This document shows positions 1 to 8,985 of a stretch of 64,000 nucleotides of DNA, piece after piece. Source of the DNA: Candidatus Eiseniibacteriota bacterium (GTDB taxonomy: Bacteria; Orphanbacterota; Orphanbacteria; Orphanbacterales; Orphanbacteraceae); contig JAJCZU010000006.1 in the NCBI GenBank assembly GCA_029262235.1, positions 260,934-324,933 of the forward strand. The letters are read 5' to 3'. Made by a program: the position numbers and the translations under genes. Numbering within the stretch: the first letter of the stretch is position 1; each line of letters begins with the position of its first letter. Under the pieces are notes generated by a model. The model was not told the origin of the DNA and searched no databases. It saw nothing but the letters and a program-made list of their open reading frames with translations.

Positions 1-1
1 G

Positions 2-1105
2 CGCCGCTTTCTCGCGGCGTCCCTGGCGCCCACGGTCTTCAGTCTGGGATGGGTGGCCGGGGCGATCTTCGCGCTCTATTTCGCCGAGGAGACGGGGCCG
101 CGGCTCGACTACTACTGCTACGGTCTGCTTGCCGGTTCGCTCGGCCAGTTCCTGGTGCAGCTGCCGGCGCTCCGGAACGCGGGGATTACGCTGATGCGCT
201 GGCGCGGCCCCCGCATGCCGGAACTGCGCATCATCGGCGGTCTCATGCTGCCGGGGATCGCGGGCCTTGCCGTCGTGCAGATCAACTCGCTTGCCGACAC
301 GATCTTCGCGACGCTGCTCCCTACCGGCGCGGTGACGGCTCTCAGCCTCGGGAACCGGGTCATGCTGCTCCCGCTCGCGATCTTCGCGACGGCCGTTTCA
401 TCCGCGGCCCTTCCCGCGCTTTCGAATCAGGTACACACGGACGGACCGGTGCGCGCGAAAGCTTCTGTTTCGTTTTCGCTCCGTTTTCTGCTGTTCTTTC
501 TGATCCCGTCGACCGTCGGTCTCTGGCTGCTTGCCCGACCGATCATCCGGCTTCTGTTCCTGCGCGGCGAGTTCGACGAGGAATCGCTTACGATGACCGC
601 GGCGGCGCTCGGCTTTTACGCGATCGGGCTTATCGCGTTCGGTTGCCTGAAAGCAGTGGCCCCGTACTTCTTCTCGATGCGGGACACGCGCACGCCTGTC
701 GTGGCGGGCGCCGTCGCCATGGCGGTGAACATCGTCATGAACGCCTTGCTCTACAAGCCGATGGGAGTCACGGGGCTCGCGCTTGCGACGTCGGTCGCCG
801 GATTCGTGAACCTCGCCCTTCTTCTCGTGATTCTGGCGAAGCGTCACGGATGGCTCGAGTCGCCCGTGGCCGTACCGGCTCTTCGCCTGACGCTGGCCGC
901 GCTCTTCATGGTGCCCGCAATCCTGTGGATCTCGCCGCTGCTCGAACCGGCGGCGGGCGCCGGCACCCTGGCCCAGCTCGGGCATGTGGGGGGCGCGATC
1001 GGCGCCGGACTCCTCGCATACGGGGCGGCCGCACTCGTGATCGCACGCGAGTTGACGCGGGAAGTGTTCTCGTCGCTTTTCGGACGGGCCTTGTCCCGGC
1101 GATGA
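2..1105 (+). CDS. murJ: Lipid II flippase MurJ (MviN family), 5' truncated by window edge
   Basis: This is the C-terminal 367 residues of a polytopic MurJ/MviN-type membrane protein, which moves lipid II across the inner membrane during peptidoglycan synthesis. The reading frame is already open at base 2, and the family usually has about 500 residues, so roughly 150 N-terminal residues lie outside the window. Many hydrophobic helices alternate with short charged loops. The stretch LPTGAVTALSLGNRVMLLPL and the segment YFFSMRDTRTPVVAGAVAMA resemble the MurJ core. The stop at 1103-1105 lies 33 bases before uvrC, with no terminator visible between them. The identification rests on family resemblance of the membrane core; another MOP-superfamily exporter is less likely. 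Confidence 0.88.
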   Translation, partial: RRFLAASLAPTVFSLGWVAGAIFALYFAEETGPRLDYYCYGLLAGSLGQFLVQLPALRNAGITLMRWRGPRMPELRIIGGLMLPGIAGLAVVQINSLADTIFATLLPTGAVTALSLGNRVMLLPLAIFATAVSSAALPALSNQVHTDGPVRAKASVSFSLRFLLFFLIPSTVGLWLLARPIIRLLFLRGEFDEESLTMTAAALGFYAIGLIAFGCLKAVAPYFFSMRDTRTPVVAGAVAMAVNIVMNALLYKPMGVTGLALATSVAGFVNLALLLVILAKRHGWLESPVAVPALRLTLAALFMVPAILWISPLLEPAAGAGTLAQLGHVGGAIGAGLLAYGAAALVIARELTREVFSSLFGRALSRR

Positions 1106-1138
1106 TCCTCCCCTATTTTGAGTGGGAGGACCGCACGC

Positions 1139-2941
1139 ATGATGGACCGTGACAAACTCGACGAGCTGCCAGAGCACCCCGGCGTCTACCTGATGAAGGA
1201 TGACGAGGCCTCGATCCTGTACGTCGGGAAAGCCAACAGCCTCCGCAAGCGCGTGCGCAGTTACTTCGACCGCACCCACGACTCACCCCGTCTCCGCGCA
1301 CTCGTGAACCGCGTACGCGCGATCGACACGATCCTCGTCGATTCGGAAAAAGAGGCGCTGCTTCTCGAGCAGAATCTCATCAAGCAGCATCAGCCGCGAT
1401 ACAACGTGCGACTCAAAGACGACAAGAAGTACCCCTTCATCAAGCTCACGATGGGCGATCTCTATCCCCGGATCTACGCGACCCGCAACATAGAGAGCGA
1501 CGGGTCCGTGTACTTCGGGCCGTACACGAACGTGAAGGCGATGCGCCGCGTTCTGAAGTTGATCCATCAAATATTTCCCATTCGCACGTGTACGTACAAA
1601 TTTCCCACGAAGACACCGGTCAAGCTCTGCCTCGACTATCAGATCGGGCGCTGCCTGGGGCCCTGCGAAGAAAAGGTCTCGAAAGGGGAGTACGACCGCA
1701 TGGTCGAGCGCGCGATTCTGCTGCTGCAGGGCAGGAACCGATCGGTCGTGAACGATCTGCGAAAGGCGATGCGGGATGCGTCGGACAACCACCGTTTCGA
1801 AGTGGCGGCGATCTATCGCGACCAGATCCGTTCGATCGAACGTGTCATGGAACGGCAGAGAATCACTTCGCAGGACGGGATCGATCGCGACGTGTTCGCG
1901 ATTGCCGGCAGCGGGAGTGACGCCGTAGCGGTTCTCCTGCGCGTGCGGGAAGGAAAGATGAGCGGGCGCGAGGTGTTTCCGATCGACGAAGGCGCCGAGA
2001 CGGACATCATGGATGCGTTGCTGAAGAAACTCTACGGTTCGGGGATGCCCGTGCCGAAAGAGGTGCTTTGCGACCGTGTGGTCGTGGACAGGGAAGGAAT
2101 CATTCCCTGGCTTTCGGAACTCCGCGGTTCGACCGTGAAAGTGCTGGTGCCCGAACGCGGCGAAAAGCGGAAGCTCCTGGCGCTGGCCCGGGCGAACGCG
2201 GAGCACCAGCGGGAAGCGCTGATGATTCAGAAGCTCGCGCGCAAAGACCGTTCGTACCATGCGCTGCGCGAACTGCAGCGCGCGCTCGAAATTCCGCTGC
2301 TCCCGCGTAGAATCGAATGCTTTGACATTTCGAATCTCGGCGACCGCGATCTCGTCGCGTCGTCTGTCTGCTTCCTCGACGGGCTGCCCGAGAAAGCGCG
2401 CTACCGGAAGTACCGCATTCGTACGGTCGACGGCGTCGACGACTTCGCTTCGATGCATGAAGTCGTCCTGCGGAGGTTTCGCAAACTCCTGCGCGAGGGT
2501 GACGAACTTCCTGATCTCGTTGTCGTCGACGGCGGCAAGGGGCAGCTTTCCGCGGCCTTACGGGCGCTCAAGGAAGTGAACGCCGTCGACATGCGGCTCA
2601 TCGCGCTCGCGAAGAAGGAAGAGGAGATCTTTCGCCCCGGGTTTCGCGAGTCTCTCAAACTCCCCGACGGCCCCGGCCTCACACTTCTGCGACGCATCCG
2701 GGACGAAGCGCACCGTTTCGCGATCGGGTACCAGCGCGACCGTCGCGCACGCGGCACGCGCGCTTCGGCGCTCGACGCCATTCCCGGTGTCGGCGACGAG
2801 CGAAAGACCGCCATCCTGAAACATTTCGGATCCGTGAAGCGCGTGAAAGAAGCTTCGGTCGAGGACCTCTGCGCGGTCCCGGGTGTCGGGCCGAAGCTGG
2901 CCCGCACGATTCGAGAACGATTGAGCGAGGCGGCGCGATGA
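1139..2941 (+). CDS. uvrC: UvrABC excinuclease subunit C
   Basis: UvrC makes both incisions around DNA lesions during nucleotide excision repair. The 600-residue protein has the full family architecture. The N-terminal GIY-YIG nuclease is at about 15-50 (GVYLM, LYVGKA). A four-cysteine cluster at about 150-178 (RTCTY, LCLDY, GRCLGPC) is the kind now linked to an Fe-S cluster in the family. A UVR motif follows near 210, then an RNase H-like 3' incision domain (FDISNLGDRDL near 394), and tandem helix-hairpin-helix motifs at the end (IPGVGDERKTAIL, VPGVGPKLARTI). I chose ATG 1139 because GGGAGG at 1124-1129 sits 9 bases upstream; a TTG at 1118 would precede that site. The end overlaps the next gene by ATGA. 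Confidence 0.97.
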   Translation: MMDRDKLDELPEHPGVYLMKDDEASILYVGKANSLRKRVRSYFDRTHDSPRLRALVNRVRAIDTILVDSEKEALLLEQNLIKQHQPRYNVRLKDDKKYPFIKLTMGDLYPRIYATRNIESDGSVYFGPYTNVKAMRRVLKLIHQIFPIRTCTYKFPTKTPVKLCLDYQIGRCLGPCEEKVSKGEYDRMVERAILLLQGRNRSVVNDLRKAMRDASDNHRFEVAAIYRDQIRSIERVMERQRITSQDGIDRDVFAIAGSGSDAVAVLLRVREGKMSGREVFPIDEGAETDIMDALLKKLYGSGMPVPKEVLCDRVVVDREGIIPWLSELRGSTVKVLVPERGEKRKLLALARANAEHQREALMIQKLARKDRSYHALRELQRALEIPLLPRRIECFDISNLGDRDLVASSVCFLDGLPEKARYRKYRIRTVDGVDDFASMHEVVLRRFRKLLREGDELPDLVVVDGGKGQLSAALRALKEVNAVDMRLIALAKKEEEIFRPGFRESLKLPDGPGLTLLRRIRDEAHRFAIGYQRDRRARGTRASALDAIPGVGDERKTAILKHFGSVKRVKEASVEDLCAVPGVGPKLARTIRERLSEAAR

Positions 2942-3903
2942 AGCGCGACGACGCGAAGAAGCGCGACGACGGCCCCAAGGCGAAACAGAGCGCCGTGGAG
3001 GACCGCGAATTTCCGTTCGCGGGGCCTTTCCGCGAGTTTCTCGTGTTTCTGAAAACCGAGCGCGCCCTTTCGCCCCATACGATCGATTCGTACCGGCGCG
3101 ATCTCGCCGCGTATCTTCTCTGGCTCGACGACCGCGGCATCCGCGCTCTGCGCAATACGAAGCGCGACGATCTGCGCGCGTATGCCACCCACATCGCGAA
3201 GCGGGGGCTCGCCGCCCGCACGCTGGCGCGCAAGTTCTCGTCGCTTCGCATCTTCCACAGGCATCTGGTCGAGCGCGGTCACCTGAAGGAGGATCCCACG
3301 TCGGTGCTCCTTTCGCCGCGGCTCCCGCTTCGGCTGCCGCACGCGCTTCCGGTCGCCACGATCGAAAAGCTGCTCGACGCGACCGAACCTGACGGCAATC
3401 TGGGCGCGCGCGATCGAGCGATGTTCGAGTTTCTGTACGCGACGGGCATGCGCGTCAGCGAGCTCATTCAGTTTCCTCTCCGCAGCTACCATCCCGACGA
3501 CCGTATGGTGCGCTGCACCGGCAAAGGGAACAAGGAGCGCCTCATTCCGCTCGGGAGCCGGGCGATCGAATCCGTGGACCGCTATCTCGACCTTTCCCGC
3601 TGGAAGCTCCTCCAGGGCAAGCGTTCGCCCCAACTCTTTCTGAATGCGCGCGGCTCCGGGCTCTCCCGCATGGGTTTCTGGAAGATCCTGCGGAAGCGCG
3701 CGATCGAGGCCGGAGTCAGCGAAAAGCTCTCCCCCCACACGTTCCGCCACTCGTTCGCGACGCATCTTCTCGAAGGGGGGGCGTCTCTGCGCGACGTACA
3801 GGAGATGCTGGGCCACAGCGACCTGTCGACCACCCAGATCTACACGGCCGTCGACCGCACCTATCTGAAAGAGGTCCACCGCCAGTTTCATCCGCGTGCC
3901 TGA
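2938..3903 (+). CDS. xerD: Site-specific tyrosine recombinase, XerD/XerC type
   Basis: This 321-residue tyrosine recombinase probably resolves chromosome dimers at dif. It has an N-terminal SAM-like DNA-binding domain (SPHTIDSYRRDLAAYLLWL) and a complete catalytic set: Arg in TGMRVSEL (about 170), Lys in GKGNKERL, His-x-x-Arg in SPHTFRHS, His in LGHSDLS and the nucleophilic Tyr in TQIYTAV near 301. A charged 30-residue N-terminal extension (KRDDAKKRDD) precedes the core. It overlaps uvrC by four bases and is probably cotranscribed. There are no inverted repeats or integrase partners around it, so a housekeeping Xer role is more likely than a phage integrase. I cannot separate XerC from XerD without an alignment. 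Confidence 0.9.
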   Translation: MKRDDAKKRDDGPKAKQSAVEDREFPFAGPFREFLVFLKTERALSPHTIDSYRRDLAAYLLWLDDRGIRALRNTKRDDLRAYATHIAKRGLAARTLARKFSSLRIFHRHLVERGHLKEDPTSVLLSPRLPLRLPHALPVATIEKLLDATEPDGNLGARDRAMFEFLYATGMRVSELIQFPLRSYHPDDRMVRCTGKGNKERLIPLGSRAIESVDRYLDLSRWKLLQGKRSPQLFLNARGSGLSRMGFWKILRKRAIEAGVSEKLSPHTFRHSFATHLLEGGASLRDVQEMLGHSDLSTTQIYTAVDRTYLKEVHRQFHPRA

Positions 3904-4016
3904 CCCCGCCTCCTGACCCCTCCCGGGTCGCTGAACCCCTTTAAAATCACGCTTTTTCGTGGCGCGGGGGGGTGCCCTATGCTTAAATGAGCCATCAGTA
4001 CGGGAGGTGGCGAAGC

Positions 4017-4976
4017 ATGGTCCCTGCGACCGAGGAAATCAAAGGCACAGGCTATCGGGTCAACCTCGAGAACTTCGAGGGCCCGCTCGATCTGCTGCTC
4101 TATCTGATCAAGCGCGACGAGATCGACATCTACGACATCCCGATCGCGCGGGTCACGTCGCAGTACCTGGAACACGTGCGTCTGCTGGAATCGCTCGACC
4201 TCGAAATCGCGGGCGAATTCCTGCTCATGGCGGCCACGCTGATGCGCATCAAATCGAAGATGCTGCTGCCGCGCCAGCTCGACGACGACGGGGAAGAGGA
4301 AGAAGGCGATCCCCGCGACGAACTCGTGCAGCGTCTGCTCGAGTATCGCGGCTACAAACGTGTCGCCGAGAAACTGTCCGAGCAGGCCGACCTCCGCAAG
4401 CAGCTTGTCGGGCGCCAGTCGCCCCCGTATGAGCAGGGCGACGCGGAAGAGCCCGAGCTCCTGATCCCCGTGGATCTCGTGGGGCTGCTCCGCACGTTTA
4501 CGACGTTGCTCGAGAACGCCCCTCGCATGGAACCGTACGAGGTCATGCTCGAGGAGTACACGCTCGAGGAGAAGAACGAGCTGATCCTGCAATGGATCGA
4601 ACGGAACGAGCGCGTGGAGTTCACGACGCTCTTTCCCGCGAAGGCGACACGATCGGAAATCGTCGCGACATTCATATCGATGCTGGAACTGCTGCGCCTG
4701 CAACGGATCACGATCAGTCAGAGTGATACCTTCGGGCGCATCTGGATACGAAGACGGGAGGGGGGTGACGAGTATGGAGACGAACGAGAAGACGGAGCCG
4801 AAGTCGGATACGCAGACGGAGAATTCGCAGGAAATGACACCGGAAGAGCCGACGGAAGAGATGACGGAAGAGCCGAAGGCGATGGAATCGAACGAGAGTT
4901 CGAAACCGAAGAAGAAGCGCAGGTCGAAGTCGAAGAAGCCGAAACCGGAAAAGAAAACGGAAACGGCACGGGCTGA
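4017..4976 (+). CDS. scpA: Segregation and condensation protein A (kleisin), with an out-of-frame C-terminal tail
   Basis: ScpA is the kleisin subunit of the SMC-ScpAB condensin and bridges the SMC heads. The N-terminal signature is clear (ENFEGPLDLLLYLIKRDEID, FLLMAATLMRIKSKMLLPR), and the C-terminal winged helix ends at about residue 247 (SDTFGRIWIR). The family normally stops here. This frame instead runs on for about 70 acidic, Gly-rich residues that overlap the start of scpB by 203 bases. Codon third positions in that tail are A-rich, while the scpB frame has the genome-like GC-rich third positions, so the tail looks like run-on coding. I chose ATG 4017 because GGGAGG at 4002-4007 has 9-base spacing; ATG 3987 lies upstream of the site. 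Confidence 0.93.
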   Translation: MVPATEEIKGTGYRVNLENFEGPLDLLLYLIKRDEIDIYDIPIARVTSQYLEHVRLLESLDLEIAGEFLLMAATLMRIKSKMLLPRQLDDDGEEEEGDPRDELVQRLLEYRGYKRVAEKLSEQADLRKQLVGRQSPPYEQGDAEEPELLIPVDLVGLLRTFTTLLENAPRMEPYEVMLEEYTLEEKNELILQWIERNERVEFTTLFPAKATRSEIVATFISMLELLRLQRITISQSDTFGRIWIRRREGGDEYGDEREDGAEVGYADGEFAGNDTGRADGRDDGRAEGDGIEREFETEEEAQVEVEEAETGKENGNGTG

Positions 4977-5895
4977 CGCGGCTTCCGGAGCTCCGACCGG
5001 CGGAGACGCCGGCGCCGACTCGCCCGACGAAGCGGAACGGCTGGCGCGCGCGCGCGAAGTGAAGCGCATTCTCGAAGGTCTTCTGTTCGCCGCGGACGAG
5101 CCGCTTTCGATTACCCAGATCCGCCGTTTCTGGAAGGATCTGCAGCCGAAAGAGGCGAGCCACGCGATTCGCGAACTCGCCGAAGAGTACGAGCGCGAAG
5201 ATCGCAGCTTCCATCTCGTCGAAATTGAAAACGGCTACCAGCTTTTGACGAAGCGCGAGTACTACCCCTGGGTCGGGCGCATGCGGAACGACATCAAGAC
5301 GTTTCGCCTGTCGCGGGCCGCGCTCGAAACGCTGGCGATCATTTCTTACAAGCAGCCCGTCACGCGAGCCGAGATCGAAGAGATCCGGGGCGTTGACGTG
5401 GGCGGTGTGCTGAAGAAGCTCATGGATCGCAATTTGATTACACTCAAAGGGCGGGCTGAAGGCGTGGGACGCCCGCTTCTCTATGGGACGACCGAGTTTT
5501 TCCTGAATCACTTCGGGCTTCGTTCGCTTGATGACATGCCGAAACCAGAGGAGCTGAGCGAGCTCATGAAGTCGAAAGAACTTCAGGAGATCCACGAAGA
5601 AGTGGAAGACAAGCTCGGCCCGGCTCCTCAGAACGAAGACGCGGAGGACGAATCCTTCGCCGCAGAGGATGACGATGCCCGAGAGAACGACAGTGCAGAA
5701 GCCGAACCGGAGCGGAGCGAAAGCCCCGACGAAGGCGGCGAGCAAGACGGTGAAGTCGTCGGCGAAGCAGCCGACGGGCGAGCCGGACTCCAAGCCGGCG
5801 ACGATGCCCGAGAGCAGCCCGGAGACGCCACCTTCGAAGACGAACCAGACGACTCCCGCAGCCCGGACGAAGCGCTCGCGGCCGGAGAAAGCTGA
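4774..5895 (+). CDS. scpB: Segregation and condensation protein B
   Basis: ScpB is the dimeric winged-helix partner of ScpA in bacterial condensin. The conserved core spans about residues 89-275 (VKRILEGLLFAADEPLSITQ, AALETLAIISYKQPVTRAEI, GRPLLYGTTEFFLNHFGL). It is flanked by a Lys/Pro/Glu-rich head of about 88 residues and an acidic tail of about 98 residues, each overlapping a neighbouring gene in another frame. ATG 4774 follows the G-rich site near 4756-4765; GTG 4723 and GTG 4765 are alternatives. Third-position GC is high in the head but lower in the tail, where the downstream pseudouridine synthase frame looks more codon-biased. It is probably translated from the same mRNA as scpA. Confidence 0.93.
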   Translation: METNEKTEPKSDTQTENSQEMTPEEPTEEMTEEPKAMESNESSKPKKKRRSKSKKPKPEKKTETARADAASGAPTGGDAGADSPDEAERLARAREVKRILEGLLFAADEPLSITQIRRFWKDLQPKEASHAIRELAEEYEREDRSFHLVEIENGYQLLTKREYYPWVGRMRNDIKTFRLSRAALETLAIISYKQPVTRAEIEEIRGVDVGGVLKKLMDRNLITLKGRAEGVGRPLLYGTTEFFLNHFGLRSLDDMPKPEELSELMKSKELQEIHEEVEDKLGPAPQNEDAEDESFAAEDDDARENDSAEAEPERSESPDEGGEQDGEVVGEAADGRAGLQAGDDAREQPGDATFEDEPDDSRSPDEALAAGES

Positions 5896-6634
5896 TCTCG
5901 TGTCCGATGTCCGGATCAACCGGTTTCTGGCCAACGCCGGACTCGGGTCGCGGCGGAAGGTGGAAGATCTCGTCCGCCAGGGCCGGGTCACGATCAACGG
6001 ACAGACGGTGTCCGATCTCTCCACCCGCGTGGATTCCGATCGCGATTGCGTACGGGTCGGCGGACGCACGATCAAAGTGGCGCGTCGCGTCGTTTATCTC
6101 GTACTGAACAAGCCGGTCGACACGCTTACGACCTCGAACGATCCCAAGGGCCGCCGCACCGTATACGATCTGCTGGCGGGCGCGCCGCATCCGATTTTCC
6201 CGGTGGGACGACTCGACCGCATGAGCGAAGGCCTGATCATCTTCACGAACGACGGTCAACTTTCGCATCGACTCGCGCACCCGCGCTACGGCATCCCGCG
6301 CGTTTATCGCCTTCATCTGACCCGCGCCGTCGACAGTTCGATGGTCGCCCGCTTTCGCCGCGGCGTGCGGATCAAGGGGGAGCTGATCCGGCCGAAGGAG
6401 GTCGAGGTCGTGCATTCCGGCCCGAAGTCCGCGACGCTCGAAGTCGTATTGCTCGAAGGGAAGAACCGTGAGATCCGGCGCATCTGCGAAGCCCTCGATC
6501 TGCGCATCGCCAAGCTGAGGCGCATCAGTTTCGGCGCGGTCAGCGTGCGCGGCCTCCCGATCGGAACCTGGCGCATGCTCCATGAGTCGGAAGTGGACTC
6601 TCTGCGGAAACAGGTCGGTCTCGGGGTTTCGTAA
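5675..6634 (+). CDS. 23S rRNA pseudouridine synthase, RluB/RsuA family
   Basis: The enzyme isomerises a specific uridine of rRNA to pseudouridine. An S4 RNA-binding domain starts near residue 77 (RINRFLANAGLGSRRKVEDL). The RsuA/RluB catalytic block follows, with the nucleophilic Asp in GRLDRMSEGLIIFTND and the downstream motif EGKNREIRRICEAL. The N-terminal 75 residues are Lys/Pro/Thr-rich and share DNA with the scpB tail, with high third-position GC in this frame. ATG 5675 has AGAGG about 6 bases upstream. A GTG at 5900 just after the scpB stop would give a compact protein starting with the S4 domain and cannot be ruled out. RluB is the likeliest subfamily from its neighbourhood next to scpB. 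Confidence 0.9.
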   Translation: MPERTTVQKPNRSGAKAPTKAASKTVKSSAKQPTGEPDSKPATMPESSPETPPSKTNQTTPAARTKRSRPEKADLVSDVRINRFLANAGLGSRRKVEDLVRQGRVTINGQTVSDLSTRVDSDRDCVRVGGRTIKVARRVVYLVLNKPVDTLTTSNDPKGRRTVYDLLAGAPHPIFPVGRLDRMSEGLIIFTNDGQLSHRLAHPRYGIPRVYRLHLTRAVDSSMVARFRRGVRIKGELIRPKEVEVVHSGPKSATLEVVLLEGKNREIRRICEALDLRIAKLRRISFGAVSVRGLPIGTWRMLHESEVDSLRKQVGLGVS

Positions 6635-6637
6635 GCA

Positions 6638-7651
6638 ATGATTCTTCATGTCAAAAGGAATTGCACCGCTGCGCAGCGGCGGAAGCTCGATCGCAAACTC
6701 GCTCTGATCGGGGCTACCGTTTACGAGTCGCCCGGCTCGAACGGTCGCATTCTGGCCGTGATCGGGAACCCGAAAGAGCTGCGTGCGGCAGGATTCGATC
6801 AAGAGCCCGCCGTTTCACGCTCGATTCCGATCGATACTCCGTACAAACTCGCGAATCGGGAGTTTCGCCCGAAAAACGCGGTCGTGCACGTGGGCGATCT
6901 CGCGTTCGGCGGAACGGAGGTCCCCGTGATCGCGGGGCCGTGCTCGGTGGAGAACAGGACCGACCTTCTCGCGCTCGCCCGCGCCGTCAAGAAGGGCGGC
7001 GCCACGCTGCTCCGCGGCGGTGCTTTCAAGCCCCGCACCTCCCCCTACAGTTTTCAGGGGCTCGGCGAAGAGGGGCTGTCGATTCTGGCTGAAGCCAGGC
7101 AGGAAACGGGCCTCATGATCGTTACCGAGGTCATGGACACCCGCGATGTGGATCTCGTCTGCCGGTACGCGGACATGCTTCAGGTCGGGGCTCGCAACAT
7201 TCAGAACTTCAATCTGCTGAAGGAAGTGGGCAAGGCGGGGAAGCCGGTCCTGCTGAAGCGCGGCATGATGACCACGCTCAAGGAGTTTCTGATGTCGGCT
7301 GAGTACATACTTTCTAACGGGAATTTCGATGTCGTACTCTGCGAGCGCGGCATTCGTTCCTTCGATACGGCTACACGCAATCTGCTCGATCTCACGATCG
7401 TGCCGCTCATTCATCACTGGAGTCATCTTCCCGTCGTGGTCGACCCTGCGCACGGAACGGGCGATACGCGCTGGGTTCCGATCATGGCGCGCGCCGGAAT
7501 CGCGGCGGGCGCCGACGGGCTTATGGTGGAAGTGCACCAGGATCCGGAGAACGCGTACTCCGACGGCGACCAGTCGCTGCTTCCTGATGATTTTGCTTCA
7601 CTCATGAAGGGACTCCGTCCGGTCGCGAAGGCGATCGGGCGAAAGGTCTGA
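6638..7651 (+). CDS. aroF: 3-deoxy-7-phosphoheptulonate (DAHP) synthase, type I-beta with N-terminal ACT-like domain
   Basis: This enzyme condenses phosphoenolpyruvate and erythrose 4-phosphate, the first step of the shikimate pathway. The catalytic barrel shows VIAGPCSVEN, LLRGGAFKPRTSPYSFQG, QVGARNIQNF, LLKRGMMTTLKEFL and VVDPAHGTGD, all family hallmarks. Its first 70 residues (ILHVKRNCTAAQRRKLDRKL to IPIDTPYKLA) match the small ferredoxin/ACT-like regulatory domain found in Thermotoga-type enzymes, so feedback control by an aromatic amino acid is likely. It lies 3 bases after the pseudouridine synthase gene and 2 bases before aroA, which carries out a later step of the same pathway. Confidence 0.94.
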   Translation: MILHVKRNCTAAQRRKLDRKLALIGATVYESPGSNGRILAVIGNPKELRAAGFDQEPAVSRSIPIDTPYKLANREFRPKNAVVHVGDLAFGGTEVPVIAGPCSVENRTDLLALARAVKKGGATLLRGGAFKPRTSPYSFQGLGEEGLSILAEARQETGLMIVTEVMDTRDVDLVCRYADMLQVGARNIQNFNLLKEVGKAGKPVLLKRGMMTTLKEFLMSAEYILSNGNFDVVLCERGIRSFDTATRNLLDLTIVPLIHHWSHLPVVVDPAHGTGDTRWVPIMARAGIAAGADGLMVEVHQDPENAYSDGDQSLLPDDFASLMKGLRPVAKAIGRKV

Positions 7652-7653
7652 TC

Positions 7654-8985
7654 ATGGGAACGCGCCGCGACTTCGTCGTAAAACCGCGCGAAACGCCAGG
7701 CGGAACGGTTACGATTCCCGGCGACAAATCCGTTACCCATCGCATTTTCCTGCTCGGCTCCTGGGCTTCGGGGACGACACGTGTCCGCGGTGCGAACCGC
7801 GGCGACGATTGTATGCGCACTCTCGCGGCCATGCGGTCGCTCGGCGTCGAGGTCGAAGACGACGGCGTCACGATCACGCTGCGCGGCCGCGACGGCGCGT
7901 TCGCGGTTCCGGACGGCCCGCTCGACATGGGGAACTCCGGCACGGGCACGAGGCTGCTCGCCGGGCTTCTCGCGACGCAGAAGTTTTCGTCGACGCTTAC
8001 AGGCGACGAGTCTCTGAAGACGCGGCCGATGGGGCGCGTTGTCACGCCGCTCCGCAAGATGGGGGCCGTGATTACGGGGAATCGCGACGGCAGCCTGCTC
8101 CCGATCACGATCGAGGGCGGCGCGCTCGAGGGCATCGAGTACAGCACGCCGGTTGCTTCGGCGCAGGTGAAGTCGGCGGTTCTGCTCGCGGGTCTCGGCG
8201 CTGCGGGGGAGACGGTCGTGACAGAGCCGGCGCACTCGCGCGATCATACGGAGCGAATGATGGCCGCCATGGGAGCGGACATCGTTTGCGAAGGGACCTC
8301 GGTTCGCCTTCAGGGGGGCGGGGCACTCCGGGGACTCGAGATGGAAGTCGGAGGCGACCCTTCGTCGGCCGCTTTCCTGATCGTGGCGGGGCTGCTGATC
8401 CCCGACGCCGAAATTGCCGTGGACGGGCTGCTCGACAACCCCACGCGCACGGCATTTCTCGATGTGCTCGATCGCATGGGCGCGAACCTCGAGCGCATCC
8501 CGCTCGGAGACGAAGGCCCCGAGAAGCGGGTGCGCGTGATCGCGCGATACGGCCCGCTCCGCGCGACAGAAGTCAGCGGCGCCGAGATACCCGCGCTGAT
8601 CGACGAGATCCCGATCCTGGCCGTAGCCGGCGCCACCGCGCGTGGCAACTTCCGTGTGCGGGACGCGGCCGAGCTTCGCGTCAAGGAGTCCGACCGGATC
8701 GCCACGACAGTAGCCATGCTCCGGGCGTTCGGCGTGGAAGCGGACGAGGACGAGGACGGGTTCGTTCTGCAGGGGCCGAAACCGGGCAAGAAGAATCTGA
8801 AGGGGGCGAAGATCGACGCGGCGAAGGACCACCGGATTGCGATGGCGGCCGTTGTCGCCGCGCTCGCGGCGAAGGGCAAGAGCCGCATCGAAGACGTGGC
8901 CTGTGTCGAAACGTCGTTCCCCGAGTTTCTCGATCTGTTCCGCGCGCTCGGACTCGAGCAGTCCATTCGTTTAGAGGAGAAGTAA
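7654..8985 (+). CDS. aroA: 3-phosphoshikimate 1-carboxyvinyltransferase (EPSP synthase)
   Basis: EPSP synthase transfers the enolpyruvyl group of PEP to shikimate 3-phosphate. The 443-residue protein has the two-lobed family pattern: GDKSVTHRIFLLGS near the N-terminus, LDMGNSGTGTRLLAGLL, the SAQVKSAVLLAGL block, the RVKESDRIAT block and DHRIAMAAVVAAL near the end. It is sandwiched between DAHP synthase and cmk. The stop TAA overlaps the cmk start (TAATG). The overall length is as expected, and no catalytic substitution is obvious. Confidence 0.96.
   Translation: MGTRRDFVVKPRETPGGTVTIPGDKSVTHRIFLLGSWASGTTRVRGANRGDDCMRTLAAMRSLGVEVEDDGVTITLRGRDGAFAVPDGPLDMGNSGTGTRLLAGLLATQKFSSTLTGDESLKTRPMGRVVTPLRKMGAVITGNRDGSLLPITIEGGALEGIEYSTPVASAQVKSAVLLAGLGAAGETVVTEPAHSRDHTERMMAAMGADIVCEGTSVRLQGGGALRGLEMEVGGDPSSAAFLIVAGLLIPDAEIAVDGLLDNPTRTAFLDVLDRMGANLERIPLGDEGPEKRVRVIARYGPLRATEVSGAEIPALIDEIPILAVAGATARGNFRVRDAAELRVKESDRIATTVAMLRAFGVEADEDEDGFVLQGPKPGKKNLKGAKIDAAKDHRIAMAAVVAALAAKGKSRIEDVACVETSFPEFLDLFRALGLEQSIRLEEK

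Noticed and set aside
7809-8984. Open frame upstream of and in phase with cmk
   Set aside because: It lies over aroA in another frame and is Arg/Gly-rich without motifs; cmk starts at 8985 with a good ribosome site.
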